Assembly (NCBI RefSeq): GCF_032452875.1
Contig: NC_083875.1
Location: 78,018,178-78,082,177 of the forward strand
Direction of reading: 5' to 3'
DNA length: 64,000 nucleotides
From: Bos javanicus
Taxonomy: Eukaryota; Chordata; Mammalia; Artiodactyla; Bovidae
Part shown: in pieces, positions 1 through 10,601 of the stretch
Numbering within the stretch: the stretch's first letter is position 1
How the letters are laid out: each line of letters begins with the position of its first letter
Position numbers and translations under genes: made by a program
Notes under the pieces: model-generated
The model's database searches: none
Seen by the model: the letters and a program-made list of their open reading frames with translations, nothing else
What the model was told of the DNA's origin: nothing

Positions 1-231
1 TGCCTTCTTAACATTTTCCCCCCATCAGATTGTAGTTTATTTTTATTAGCCAAAACAATTGGAATATGTTATAAATTAACATATATTTTCTAGGATATCC
101 AATTGGTTCTTTTAAATTCAATGCAAGATAATGGAATACTGTAATTCTTATTCATTCATTCATTCATTTGATCAGTAACTAATAGATGTTACAGGCTGTG
201 TTAGGCACTCTTGGAAATATTTCTTTTATTC

Positions 232-862
232 TCTCAGATAAATGGGATCATAATATGAGGTCTTTTTGACTGACTTCTTTCACTTAGTGTGTTTTTAAGA
301 TTCATCATATTGTAGTGTATTTCAGAACTCAATTCCTTTGTATGGCTAAATAATATTCCATTATACAGATACACTGGAGCTGGTGGCCCTGTGTGGCTCA
401 GATAGTATAGAATCTGCCTACGATACAGGAGAGCTGGGTTCAACCCCTGGGTCGGGTAGATCCTCTGGAGAAGGAAATGGCAACCCATTCCAGCATTCTT
501 GCCTGGAGAACTCCATGGACAGAGGAGCCTGGTGGGCTACAGTCCATGGGATCACAAAAGAGTGGGACAAGATTTAGTGACTAAACAGCAACAAACAACG
601 TTTCATTGTTGCACACCATGTTTGGTTTATCCATGTATCTCTTGTAGGACACTTGGGTTACTTCCACTTTTTGGCTATTGTGAATAATGCTACAATGAGA
701 ATGGGTGTACAGACGTCTCTTCTAAACTCTACTTTCAGTTGTTTTGCATATACACCCAGAAGTGGAATTGCCAGATCATATGGTAATTCTATTTTCAGTA
801 TGTGGAGGAACTGCCGTACAGTGGCCACATCATTTTACATTCCCACCAATAGTGTACTTTTT
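232..862 (-). mobile_element. Antisense L1 ORF2/3' region fragment, split by a SINE
   Basis: Both halves read as an L1 on the minus strand: the left half has the 'ctttcactta' and 'taatattcca' stretches typical of antisense L1, and the right half has 'ggctattgtgaataatgct' and 'cattcccaccaatagtgtac'. A Bov-tA at about 378-597 separates them. The copy is diverged and has no intact coding frame. The upstream 230 bases hold a weak MIR/L2-like stretch near 151-215 and nothing else recognised. Confidence 0.75.
378..597 (+). mobile_element. Bov-tA SINE inserted in L1
   Basis: A tRNA-derived head ('gtggctcagatagta') is followed by the Bov-A body ('cattcttgcctggagaa', 'ggctacagtccatggg') and a short A/C-rich tail ending near 597. 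It interrupts the antisense L1, so it is the younger of the two. No clear TSD was seen. Confidence 0.85.
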
Positions 863-1483
863 ATGTTCTTTTCTTTCTCTCTCTCTCCCTTTCTTTGTTT
901 CTTAAATAGTAGCCATGCAAATAGGTGTAAAGTTGTATTAGTAAGCTGTAGCTGCAAAACAAAACTAAGTGGGTTAAAACAATAATCTCATATGATTGCT
1001 TATGAAATAGCAGGATGGCAACTTGGATTAGGATCTTTGTCTTTCACAGCACCGGAGTTTTAAATCTTAACCAGCTATTAATTTTAACTGTTAAAAAATT
1101 CTCATATGAGGAGGCATATTGTGATAAACAAGTTCTTGATGAAAGACCCCCTTGGTGACTGTGTGGGGCATCCTCTGCTTGAAGTGGTACATGATTTCAG
1201 GTCTCAGCTAATTCTGGCCATGTCTTGTGTTAGCTAGTCCAGTTCAACTCCATCTGTTGGCTTCCTAATGTCCTGCGGGCACTGAGGAGTGTGTTCCTTC
1301 CTTGCCAAGCTTCACAAAGCCTTCCTCTTTCTTAAGCCTCTTGCAGACTCTGAGCTTTCCTTTCTCAGGGGTCCACAGACTATTTTCTCTCACCCCCTAG
1401 AGTGTCTTTCCTCAGCTCACATAACCCCTTCCCAAGCCTCTGTTAAATGTGTAGAATTAAGTGCACATGCCTGTTAGAGTCAG
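863..1483. other. No gene recognised
   Basis: This stretch is not assigned. Bases 925-1010 ('gggttaaaacaataatctca') resemble the start of an antisense MaLR-type LTR but the match decays quickly, so I do not call it. No open frame of interest. Confidence 0.4.
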
Positions 1484-1707
1484 GGGCTTCCCAGGTGGCA
1501 CTAGTGGGAAAGAACGCTCCTGTCCCTGCAGGTAGACATGGGAGACATGAGTTTGATCCCTGGATCAGGAAGATCCCCTGGAGGAGGGCATGGCAACCCA
1601 TTCTAGTATTCTTGCCTGGAGAATTCTGTGAGAAGCCTGGCAGGCTGCAGTCCATAGGGTTGACAAAGTCAGACAGAACTGAAGCGACTTAGCATGCACG
1701 CACGCAT
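1484..1707 (+). mobile_element. Bov-tA SINE with TSD
   Basis: The element runs from 'gggcttcccaggtggc' to 'gaagcgacttagcatgc' plus a short tail. It is flanked by gttagagtcag (1473-1483) and gttaagagtcag (1708-1719), a target-site duplication with one inserted base. The body is moderately diverged. Confidence 0.9.
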
Positions 1708-3306
1708 GTTAAGAGTCAGACTCCATTGGATGGACAGGTTCCTGATGAAAAGTTTCACTCTGCCTCATTTAGAGCCATAAGTCTCAGCAGTGGGGAGTGG
1801 GTGAAAAGGAGGGGTTGCTGGTGGGGAAGCCGCCTTCACACTTATCTTCCCTGCCCACTTAATGACTGCTGTGATTGGTGTGAATATGATATAGCTTTTG
1901 TTAAGTCCAAAAAACTCCAAATCAAACACTGGTTATAGGGGGAGTTGATAAAATAATTATTCTTTTTGTCTTTATACAAATATAATAAACTTGGTTTTCT
2001 AGAGACAGAGATATCAGAATCCTATTATATCCCTAGTTTGTTGCATTTTTCTCCCTGCAGGTCAGTCTGAGTCCTTTACCACTATTTAATCTCTGGGCCC
2101 TCCCAGAGCCATAACTCACCTCAGAGCTGTGCTGTCATGTCAAACATGAGCTTCGGGGAATGAAGCCACAGGCTGTTCGTCCCAGAGGCCCTGGAACTTG
2201 TTTTCTTGACCAGTCCCTGATGTCAGCCAGTCTTGTGGTCATTTGCTATCTCCTCAAAAGAGAGAGTGGGGCACGCACAGCTGCTCGACCCCTGGGCTCA
2301 ACATGTGCCTGCCCTTCTAGCAAATTAATCAGCAAGGGAAAGGCAGAAGCAGTTTTTCCCCCAAGTGATTTCTTCCCTCCAGAAAGTTATTATCTTCCCG
2401 GGTGTACTCAGTGACTCATGACTTGTCAGCACCATTCAAAACATTATTGTATCTGACCACACCATACTACACATGCACTCCCACTTACAGTTCATGGTTT
2501 CCTTGCACACACCCCTAATACCACTCAGTCAATTGCCACCCCTTTTATACACTCACCTTGGAGGTGTGCAAATTGGTAAGACATCCTTGGATTTATGTAT
2601 TTCTGTAATAAGCAATACAGTGTTCTTTGGGTTCACAAGAAGATCTTAAACGAAAGCAAATTATTGCTTTGCTCAAAACACAACAGAGATTTACAGAGTG
2701 ATGGGAAGAAACATATAGAACTCACTGCAGAGATCTCTTGGTAATTAGCTCATGTGAATAACAAAGTAAGCATGCAAATTCTTTTTTCGTCCCCAGATTG
2801 GTAAAGTTTTCAAACGTGGAGGGTTAGGTGTGACCCAGCCCATTTTTCTTTTTGTCTGGATTAATTTTCTTCCTAACTATTTCAAGTTCTTCTCTGGCAA
2901 GCCCGGCTATCTGCCCTCTCTGTTAATTTATGCTATTAAACAGTTCACAAGGACTTCCTTTCCAAGCACCTCAATGTCAAGCTATTTCTATTACTCCTAG
3001 GACTTGCTGCCCTCACTCCCATATCTTAGGAGTTCACTTTCTTTTCTATTTTTTTTTCTCTATTTCCCATGGCTTACTCAACTCACGCCAGCCAGTACCT
3101 GGCACAGAGACACGTAACGGTCTGCTAACAAATGTCACTGAGTGAATGCATTGAATGAATGCTCACTTACATAAGGCTGCATCTTTTGGCCTGGTCTACA
3201 CCAGGTCTTTCACTGATTTATTTATTATTTCAATGGGTGTCAGGATACTAAACTGTTTAAACAAAAATACCAGATCATCTTGATAAAAATTTGTCCCCAA
3301 ATCCAA
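1708..3306. other. Unclassified single-copy-looking DNA
   Basis: About 1.6 kb with no recognised repeat, exon or RNA gene. It contains a pyrimidine tract near 3045-3063 and a weak MIR/L2-like stretch at 3085-3160 ('agtacctggcacagag'). An AP-1 type TGACTCA lies at 2412-2418, which alone is not evidence of function. Confidence 0.4.
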
Positions 3307-3490
3307 GTTCTGCAATGCGGGAGACCTGGTTTCGACCCCTGGGTTGGGAAGATTCTCCTAGAGAAGGGCATGGCAATCCACTTCAGTATTCTTGCCTGGA
3401 GAATACCATGGATAGAGGAGCCTGGCAGGCTACAGTCCATGGGGACACTCAGCCACTACTGAGTGACTAAACACTTTCACACTTTCACTT
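3307..3490 (+). mobile_element. 5'-truncated Bov-tA SINE
   Basis: The first part of the tRNA head is missing; the copy starts at 'ttctgcaatgcgggagacc' and runs through the Bov-A body to a tail of 'ctttcac' repeats near 3480. The plus-strand order matches the other Bov-tA copies here. Confidence 0.85.
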
Positions 3491-4199
3491 TTCATTAATT
3501 AGAAGTTTATAGATGACAATGTTTATCACATTTTTATCTCACAGCAGCTTGTGCAACTTTGTTTTCCAAACCCTTGTCTTGATTTCTAATAATTGTTTAA
3601 AACATGCGCAAACACTCTCAGTTCAGTTCTTTAGGGTGTGGATGTCCACAAGAATTTGAAGTTTTGGAATAAGTGTCCAACTTAACCAGCAAAGGATTAT
3701 AGATCTTATTAGAAGTAAGGTCCTCATATTCGTTGAAAACAGATGTAGTTGCCTTCATCATGGCTTCCCTTGGACCCCAGAATCCCTAACAGAATGGGTA
3801 GCTGAAGCATCTGGTTCCTCTGAAGTAGAATCTTACCAAGCCTGAAAAACTCAATTTCTTATTTTTCCATTGCCCTTTTGTCAACATTCTCAATCTCTTT
3901 TTTATCTTCCTTTTACCCTTCAGTCCCAATCAATGTACTTCAATTTTCATGATATTTACAAGCATCATGTTCTCATAGCTCCTTAATTCAAATACAGAAT
4001 CTAGAAACCCACATCTTACCTGGGTGTGGAAAGCAGAACCCAGGGCTTTCTGTAAAATGTTTCTATGTCCAGGGTCCAGCATTGTGAGAAGCCCACTTAA
4101 CTGAAAATTTTGCTGATTTGACAATGTCTTACGACCAAAATTGGTATCTGTGATAATCAGTCTTTCTCCACACTAGCTCTTGACAAAGGGATGAAAACA
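3491..4199. other. Unclassified DNA
   Basis: About 700 bases without a recognisable gene or repeat. Moderately A/T rich with no long open frame. Confidence 0.4.
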
Positions 4200-4590
4200 A
4201 TGTTCTAGCCAGCTCGGGCTGTCTTAACTAGATACTACAGACTGAACGGCTTAATTACAATAGTAATTGAATTTTCTCACAGTTCTGGGGGCTGGAAGTT
4301 CAAGATCAAGATGTTGGCAGGGTTGGTTTCTCCCGAGGCCTTTGTTTCACTTGCAGATGGCTGCCTTCTTGCTTTCCTCACATGGCCTTTCTCTGTGTAC
4401 ATGCATTCCTGGTGTCTCTTCCTCTTCTTGTAAGGACGTTAATCCTGTTGGATTAGGACCCCATTCTTATGACCCCCTTTAACTTTAATTACCTCTTTAA
4501 AGGTATTTTCTCCAAATTATAGTCACATTAGGGGTAACAGCTTCAACATAAGAGTTTTAGGGAACATGATTTAGTCCTTGAAAGAATACT
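4200..4590 (-). mobile_element. MaLR-type LTR (MLT1/MST-like), antisense
   Basis: Read on the minus strand this follows the MLT1/MST pattern: 'cacagttctgggggctgg', 'agatggctgccttcttg', 'aattacctctttaaa' and 'agtcacatta' appear in the expected antisense order. It is old and diverged, with no internal viral sequence beside it. A second LTR of this superfamily lies 330 bases downstream in the opposite orientation. Confidence 0.75.
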
Positions 4591-4664
4591 GAACCATTGT
4601 TAACCAATTTGAAATAGATTGAAGTAGGTTTTCTGCTGAAAAAGCATTTCTATCTGTTAAGTGG

Positions 4665-4912
4665 CCAAATGCTTGGGTTTTGTAGCCAAGGTATTTGTCT
4701 TCATAGCCTTGCTCTGCCACTTGCTAGCTGTGAGACCTTGGGCAAGTTATTTATGCTTTCTCTGCCCAATCTTTGTATCTGCAGAACAGAGATTATAAAA
4801 GTATCTAGCTCATGGATTGATGGGAGGATGAAATGAGTTAAAACATGTAAAGTGCTTATTATGGCTAATAACATGTAAGATTTGCTCAATGAGTGTTAGC
4901 TATTTTTGTTAT
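4665..4912 (+). mobile_element. Near full-length MIR SINE
   Basis: The core is well preserved: 'gctctgccacttgctagctg', 'gaccttgggcaagttattta' and 'atgaaatgagttaaaacatg' followed by 'gtaaagtgcttatta' occur in the order and spacing of the MIR consensus. This is one of the cleanest ancient repeats in the window. Confidence 0.85.
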
Positions 4913-4920
4913 CAGGAAAT

Positions 4921-5322
4921 GTTACTTCCGGTTATAGACTGAATTGTGTCCCACCAAAGTTCATTTGTCAAAGTCCTAAGTCCCAGTACCTTAGGAAGTA
5001 ATCGTGTTTGGAGATAGGGCCTGTAAAGGGGCGACTAAGTTAGAATGAGGCTGTTAGGGTGGACCCTAACCAAATATGATTGGTGTCCTTCTAAAAAGAG
5101 AGAGACACCAGGGATGCCTAGGCACAGAAGGACAAATTATAAGAAGAGTCATCAAGAAGTTGTCCACCTGCAAGTCACAGACTGAGGCCTTAGAATAATC
5201 CAACCTTGCCAACATCTTGACCTTGGACTTCTAGCCTCCAGGACTATGAGGAAATTAATTTCTCTTGTCTAAGCCTCTCAGTCTGTGGTATTTTGTTATG
5301 GAAGCCCAAGTAAACTAATGCA
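4921..5322 (+). mobile_element. MaLR-type LTR (MLT1-like), sense
   Basis: The pattern runs from 'agactgaattgtgtccc' through 'ggtgtccttctaaaaagag' and 'cttgaccttggacttct' to 'ggtattttgttatgg' and 'taaactaatgca', which is the MLT1 order on the plus strand. It is a solo LTR; no internal sequence is adjacent. Confidence 0.8.
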
Positions 5323-5780
5323 CTCCCTAAAAAGAGTGATCTGATAATGTCCAAACTATTTCCTCCTAATAAGGGAATTCGGAGGGTGCTAGTCTTTTTT
5401 TTTTTTTTTAAAGAGGGTGCTCTTTTTGCTATGATGACAACATCCAGATTAGAGACAATCCATCAGAAGGAATGATCTCATGAACACTCAGAAAAGGGTA
5501 CTATGATTTTTTAAAAGGCAGTCACTTTCTTTCTCTCTCTTTTTGAAGTAAAAAAGAATAGCTTTATTGCTTTGCCAGGCAAAGAGGACCATGGTGGGTT
5601 AATGCCCTCAAAACTGGATGTCCCAACCTGGAGCTGGTAATGAGAAGTTTTGTTTTGGAAGTCTTTTTTCTTTAAACTGGAGTTCAGTTGCTTTACAATA
5701 TTGTGTTCACTTTCTCTTATTGAGGTTACTTCTGTAACACCTTTGTGCTCTTAGGTGAAATATCTTCGATTACCTGCTAG
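5323..5780. other. Unclassified DNA with short antisense L1 3' remnant
   Basis: Nothing gene-like. A T-run lies at 5395-5410. Bases about 5660-5705 ('gttgctttacaatattgtg') match the 3' end of an L1 read on the minus strand, but the piece is too short to define. Confidence 0.4.
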
Positions 5781-6008
5781 ATAGGGGCTTCCCTGGTGGT
5801 TCAGCGGTAAACAATCTGCCGGCAATGCAGGAGATGCAGGAGACAGGGATTCAAGCCGGGATCAGGAAGATCCCCTGGAGGAGGGCATGGCAACCTACTC
5901 CAGTATTCTTGCCTAGAGAAGTCCATGGACAGGGGAGCCTGGTGGGCTACAGTCCATAAGGTCACAAAGAGTAGGACACAACTGAAGTGACTGAGCACGC
6001 ATGCATGC
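5781..6008 (+). mobile_element. Bov-tA SINE with TSD
   Basis: Head 'ggggcttccctggtggttc' and a standard Bov-A body. The flanks carry acctgctag at 5772-5780 and 6009-6017. The tail is a short 'gcatgcatgc' alternating run. A small duplication ('aggagatgcaggagac') sits between the head and the body. Confidence 0.9.
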
Positions 6009-6304
6009 ACCTGCTAGTAAATCCTTCCAAAAGGCAAATAATAAGTGTTGGAATGCACACCTTGTCACATATTCTGATTTTTTTTCAGAACTAAAAACAT
6101 TGTTCTAAGGCAGTTGATTAGGTTTTTCTTTTTAATTTTTCTTTTAAAATGTTCCTCGTCTTTCAAAGAGTGCTTCTAGTTAGAGCAGCGTTGAAGGTAG
6201 TCAAAGGGTACATGGTGTTGAATAGCACAGCTACACAGTGAATGCTGCTTGGCTGGTCAGTGGGGGCAGAAGACCAGTATCATAGCTGTGATCAACTCGG
6301 GTTC

Positions 6305-6490
6305 ATTTTTTAAAAATATTTATTTATTTGGCTGTGTCAGGTCTTAGTTGCAGCACACAGAATCTTTAACTGAGGCATGCAAACTCTTAGTTGCGGCATG
6401 TGAGATCTGGTTCCCTGACCAGGGATCGAAACTGAGCCCCTGCATGGGGAGCATGGAATCTTTCGCTACTGGAACACCATGGAAGTCCCC
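6305..6490 (-). mobile_element. CHR-type tRNA-derived SINE, antisense
   Basis: The left end has an A/T-rich tail followed by 'atttggctgtgtcaggtct', and the right end has 'ccctgaccagggatcgaa' and 'ccatggaagtccc'. Read on the minus strand this is the tRNA head and body of the cetartiodactyl CHR/ART2 SINE group. The body is diverged. Confidence 0.75.
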
Positions 6491-7312
6491 AGACTAGGTT
6501 GTTAGAGTGGCCTCATAACACTCCGATCCATGTCTGGTGAGCAAGCAAGGATATTTGTACACATCATGCCATTTCATGCTAATGAATCTTACTTATGAGT
6601 CTTATATACTTACTTATGTCTAATAGGTTTCCTGTTTGTTGAAAATTCCGAAGTCTGAACTTCTAACAGGCAACTCTAAGTGGAGACACGTTTACATCAC
6701 AAAAGCCTCGATCACTGGGAGGAGAAAATATTGTTTTTGGCAGTGTAAGCACAGAGACAGAATCTTCCACTCAGGGGATAAAACAAGCCTTTCCTTTATG
6801 ATGTTCCCTTTTTTGGTGCCATTGAGTTAGGTGTTGCAAACAGGCCAAATCTAGTTCACACATGGGTTTGTTGGACACACAGGGTATTTATGCAGATTTT
6901 CAACTTGAGCATGTTTAGACAAAGTATGCACTTTCCAATCTGGCATAGTTGCTGACACTCCCTGATGTCTCACACATAGCATGCTGGTTCCCACGAATTT
7001 ATGTGACTTGTCTGGCTCCTAAATGCATTTAGTTTGCAGCCCTTGTTGAACTGTTCCCTGGCCACAGTCAGAGACTTTGCCTCATCACAGGAAAAAGTAT
7101 TTTTTTAAAGCTTTTGTTGTTTACTATATGTGGATCAGAGAACACTTTCATCTCATTTCATGCATTCTAAATATTTGAGGAATTTGGAACACCGCCAATA
7201 CAAATTTTACTCTAGTCAGCAGGAAATGGGCTTTTATCTCCTCAGTTTCTTCTAAAGCTTGAGAAATAAGTTGTATACCACAGCTGAGTTATTCTTAATT
7301 TGGGGACTAGGT
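6491..7312. other. Unclassified DNA
   Basis: About 800 bases with no recognised repeat or gene. The open stretch at 6636-6830 has no family features and no splice or promoter context. Confidence 0.4.
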
Positions 7313-7857
7313 CTGAGCTATCCAGTATGGAAGCTTCGAGCACAGGTGGACATGGAGCACTTGAAATGTGGCCAGTCTGAATTTAGATGTGCTGTGGGTG
7401 CAAAATACACATGGGGTTTCAAACTTAATACAAAATAATGTAAGATAATATCTCATTAATATCTTTTATATTAAAACTTTAAAATGATAATATTTTGAGA
7501 TACTGGGTTTAATCAAGATATTCTTAAAGTTATGTGGGTATGTGCTTAGTCACTCATTCATGTCTGACTCTTTGCAACTGCATGGACTGTAGACCGCCAG
7601 GCTCCTCTGTCCATGGAATTTTCTAGGCAAGAATACCAGAGTGGATAGCCATTTTTCTCCTCCAGGGAATCTTCCCAATCCAGGGATCAAACCCAAGTCT
7701 CCTACGTTGGCAGGCAGATTCTTTACCACTGTGCCACCTTGAAAGTTAATTTCACCTATTTCTTTATATATATATTTTTTAATGTGGCTACTAGCAAATT
7801 TTAAATTGTACATGTGGCTTACCTTGTATATTTTACTGGTCAGTGCTAGACTAGAGG
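7313..7857 (+). mobile_element. Non-autonomous hAT-type DNA transposon, split by a SINE
   Basis: The pattern 'gagcacttgaaatgtggcca', 'cattaatatcttttatatt', then after the SINE 'ttaatttcacctatttctt', 'aatgtggctactag' and a terminal 'ggtcagtgctag' is that of the hAT elements whose ends read cagcgctg / tccaatagaa. A shorter relative lies at 62.1-62.4 kb. I am not sure of the exact family name. Confidence 0.65.
7537..7740 (-). mobile_element. Bov-tA SINE, antisense, inside hAT element
   Basis: The 3' end is at the left ('gtgcttagtcactca') and the tRNA head at the right ('ttctttaccactgtgccacc'). The flanks share aaagtta (left end near 7533, right at about 7742), a short TSD. It interrupts the hAT element. 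Confidence 0.85.
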
Positions 7858-8026
7858 TTAACCAAAGTAAATTCTTAACTATATCATTTATTAAATTCAT
7901 GATACCGTATGTTGAGTTTATTTGTAACCCTTCTGTAAACCAATTCTGAATGACTACTTTGTTTCCACAAAGAGGCCCTCCCTTTCTGGGGTGTGGTGTT
8001 AAAGATGAGTGGACAGGGGAGAGTGT

Positions 8027-8495
8027 GCTGGGAAGAATTCACATTCAGGGAACGGGTGACCCCAACAGCCCAGAAGAGTTGGGGCGGGACATCAGTCGTT
8101 GCTTGAATGTGTTGCTGGGAAGAATTCACATTCAGGGAACGGGTGACCCCAACAGCCCAGAAGAGTTGGGGCAGGAGATCAGTCGTTGCTTGAATGTGTT
8201 GCTGGGAAGAATTCGCATTCAGGGAACGGGTGACCCCAACAGCCCAGAAGAGTTGGGGCGGGACATCAGTCGTTGCTTGAATGTGTGATCATGACCCCAA
8301 CAGCCCAGAAGAGTTGGGGCGGGAAATCAGTCGTTGCTTGAATGTGTTGCTGGGAAGAATTCACATTCAGGGAACGGGTGACCCCAGCAGCCCAGAAGAG
8401 TTGGGGCGGGACATCAGTCGTTGCTTGAATGTGTGATCATGGCCCCAACAGCCCAGAAGAGTTGGGGCGGGAGATCAGTCGTTGCTTGAATGTGT
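8027..8495 (+). repeat. Minisatellite with alternating 87-bp and about 62-bp units
   Basis: The order is long-long-long-short-long-short at 8027, 8114, 8201, 8287, 8349 and 8435. Long units begin gctgggaagaattc; short units replace the first 30 bases or so with gatcatg. Copies differ by only a few bases. Each unit contains the inverted pair ccccaac / gttgggg, which could form a small hairpin. Because 87 is a multiple of 3, one frame stays open across three copies (7950-8288), but there is no sign of a gene. Confidence 0.95.
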
Positions 8496-9284
8496 GATCA
8501 TGGTTTGTCACCTTTGTCACTCATACTTCTCTTTCAGGCTGCTGCTGGGCTTCTTTGAATGTTCCTGCTTACATACACCCACATACACACACGCACGTGC
8601 AACAGTAGCTGGAAGCTTCCCTTAGGGATTTTCCTCTTGGCACCTGATGAAAATTCCTTTCCGGTGGGAAGGGACCTTGGTTTTGTTTTAAAGCCCTAGA
8701 GGCTATTAGAGATCATGCTTGGACTGTTTCTTTCTTGGTACATAAAGAGACCAGAAAGGTATGACATTTATACTGAATGGTGTATGAGGGAGAAATGACC
8801 AGGCGAGTAGAAAAGACCTATAGAAATAGACATTTGTGTTCCCCAGTGTCACAGCTAGGTCCATGCCAATGACTCTGTGCTGAAAGCCGCCATTCTATAA
8901 ACTTTATCCACAAACAGAAACACAAACACAAAGCTTTTTTGAGAATAAAAGATTAATAAGTAGCTAAGAATCATCATGTAATTAAGGAAATATCTTAAAG
9001 TGAAAATATTTAATATGAGAGACTGATATTAAAAGAGGAAAAGGAACAGGAAACAAAGACAGGCAGGAGGTAGAATAAAACTTCACAAAGGCTGTAATTA
9101 ATATCCTCAGAGATAAATTTGCATTAGTGAAATAAAGACAAGATGCTATAAGAAAGGAAAATTTGGAGAACAAGAAAGGGCTTTTCACATAAGGTTAAAT
9201 ATAATTACCTCTGAGAGGGAGGATTACAGATAATTTTAATTCATGTTTTTCTCTTTTGTGTTTGCCTGTATTTTCTATTTTTCC
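8496..9284. other. Unclassified DNA
   Basis: The DNA downstream of the minisatellite contains a short 'cacacacgcacgtgc' run near 8586 and nothing else recognised. The A/T-rich 8900-9200 part has no coding features. Confidence 0.4.
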
Positions 9285-9423
9285 ATCATGATATTACTGC
9301 TTCTGCAAAAACATTCTGACTATAAAAGCAATACATGCTTTGTTAATTATTATAAATAAAGACATATTCTGTTAAAATATATATGCTCTGTTAAAAACAT
9401 TTTAACAGAGAATATATATGTAT

Positions 9424-9692
9424 ATGTGCTAAGTCGCTTCAGTCGTGTCCGACTCTGTGTCACCCCATAGATGGCAGCCCACCAGGCTCCCCCGTCCCTG
9501 GGATTCTCCAGGCAAGAACACCGGAGTGGGTTGCCATTTCCTTCTCCAATGCATGTAAGTGAAAAGTGAAAGTGAGTCGCTCAGTCATTTCTGACTCTTA
9601 GCGACCCCATGGACTGCAGCCTACCAGGGTCCTCCATCCATGGGATTTTCCAGGCAATAGTACTGGAGTGGGGTGCCATTGCCTTCTCCGAT
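9424..9692 (-). mobile_element. Bov-A2 SINE (dimer), antisense
   Basis: Two Bov-A monomers occur in tandem: the first with 'cccaccaggctcccccgtcc', the second with 'gactgcagcctaccaggg', joined by the linker 'gtgaaaagtgaaagtga'. The 5' end on the minus strand is at 9692 ('cattgccttctccg'). A/T alternating DNA lies on both sides, so the insertion site was A/T rich. Confidence 0.92.
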
Positions 9693-9694
9693 AC

Positions 9695-9731
<37 letters not shown>

Positions 9732-9737
9732 TATATG
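9691..9737. repeat. (TA)n(CA)n microsatellite
   Basis: About ten AT steps run directly into about ten AC steps next to the Bov-A2 5' end, then 'atatatg'. It is likely to vary in length between animals. Confidence 0.9.
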
Positions 9738-10332
9738 TAAAACACTGAAAAGAACATTGAAACTGTCTATAAATTAACTACCAGAAGTATCATTTTGGTG
9801 TATTTGCTGTGTTTAGTATATTTTCTTTCAGTAACTTTTCTCTTTGTTATTTCAGTCTATAATTTGGCTTATTTTCTCTTAGGAAACATAGAGTATGTAT
9901 ATTCCATTGTTACTACATTTTTTGAAATAAACTTTTGATGTTTTCGTGAAATTATATATACCGCATTTATTACCTACTATTGGACATTTGGATTATTTCC
10001 AATTCAGGGCTATTAAACTATTTTAGTTCATAATGAACATCTTTACTCCATAAATCTTTGTATTGGTTTCAGATTATTTCCTTAGCTCCTTGGGAACAGA
10101 ATTGCAATATAAAAGGTGGGAACGTTTTTAAGACTTATTTATACATGTTGCAAATTGGTTTCTAGAAAACAGGACACTGAGGTCTGGAACGACTATCCCT
10201 CATACAGTTCACTGTCTGCATTAACATGACTTTGCTATCTGACTGTCCTCATTAACATTTTACTATTCAGAGAGACTCTAGCCCAGGCAAATGAGTTGAT
10301 TGTTCATTTTAGGGACTTCCTGAAAGACCCAT

Positions 10333-10593
10333 CGGAGAAGGCAATGGCACCCCACTCCAGTACTCTTGCCTGGAAAATTCCATGGATGGAGGAGCTTGGT
10401 AGGCTGCGGTCCATGGGGTCGCTAAGAGAGCGACTTCACTTTCAGTTTTCATTTTCATGCATTGGAGAAGGAAATGGCAACCCACTCCAGTGTTCTTGCC
10501 TGGAGAATCTCAGGGGCGGGGGAGTCTGGTGGGCTGATGTCTATGGGATCGCACAGAGTCGGACATGACTGAAGTGACTTGGCAGCAGCAGAG
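10333..10593 (+). mobile_element. Bov-A2 SINE with TSD
   Basis: The dimer starts at 'cggagaaggcaatggcac', has the linker 'cattttcatgcattggag', and ends in (gca)n. The target-site duplication is agacccat at 10325-10332 and 10594-10601. Confidence 0.93.
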
Positions 10594-10601
10594 AGACCCA
10601 T

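Larger units (their letters stand above)
9285..10180 (-). mobile_element. Possible old L1-type LINE remnant, antisense, interrupted
   Basis: Pieces such as 'ctataaaagcaatacatg' on the left and 'tggattatttccaattcag', 'aatgaacatctttactcca' and 'atttccttagctcctt' on the right resemble an old antisense L1M-type 3' region. A Bov-A2 sits between them. The assignment is by general pattern only. Confidence 0.4.

Noticed and set aside
2412..2418. AP-1 motif as a regulatory site
   Set aside because: A single 7-base motif is expected many times by chance in 64 kb.
7950..8288. 112-codon frame with a 29-residue repeat
   Set aside because: It is the 87-bp minisatellite read in one frame; it ends as soon as the short unit shifts the phase. 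No flanking gene structure.
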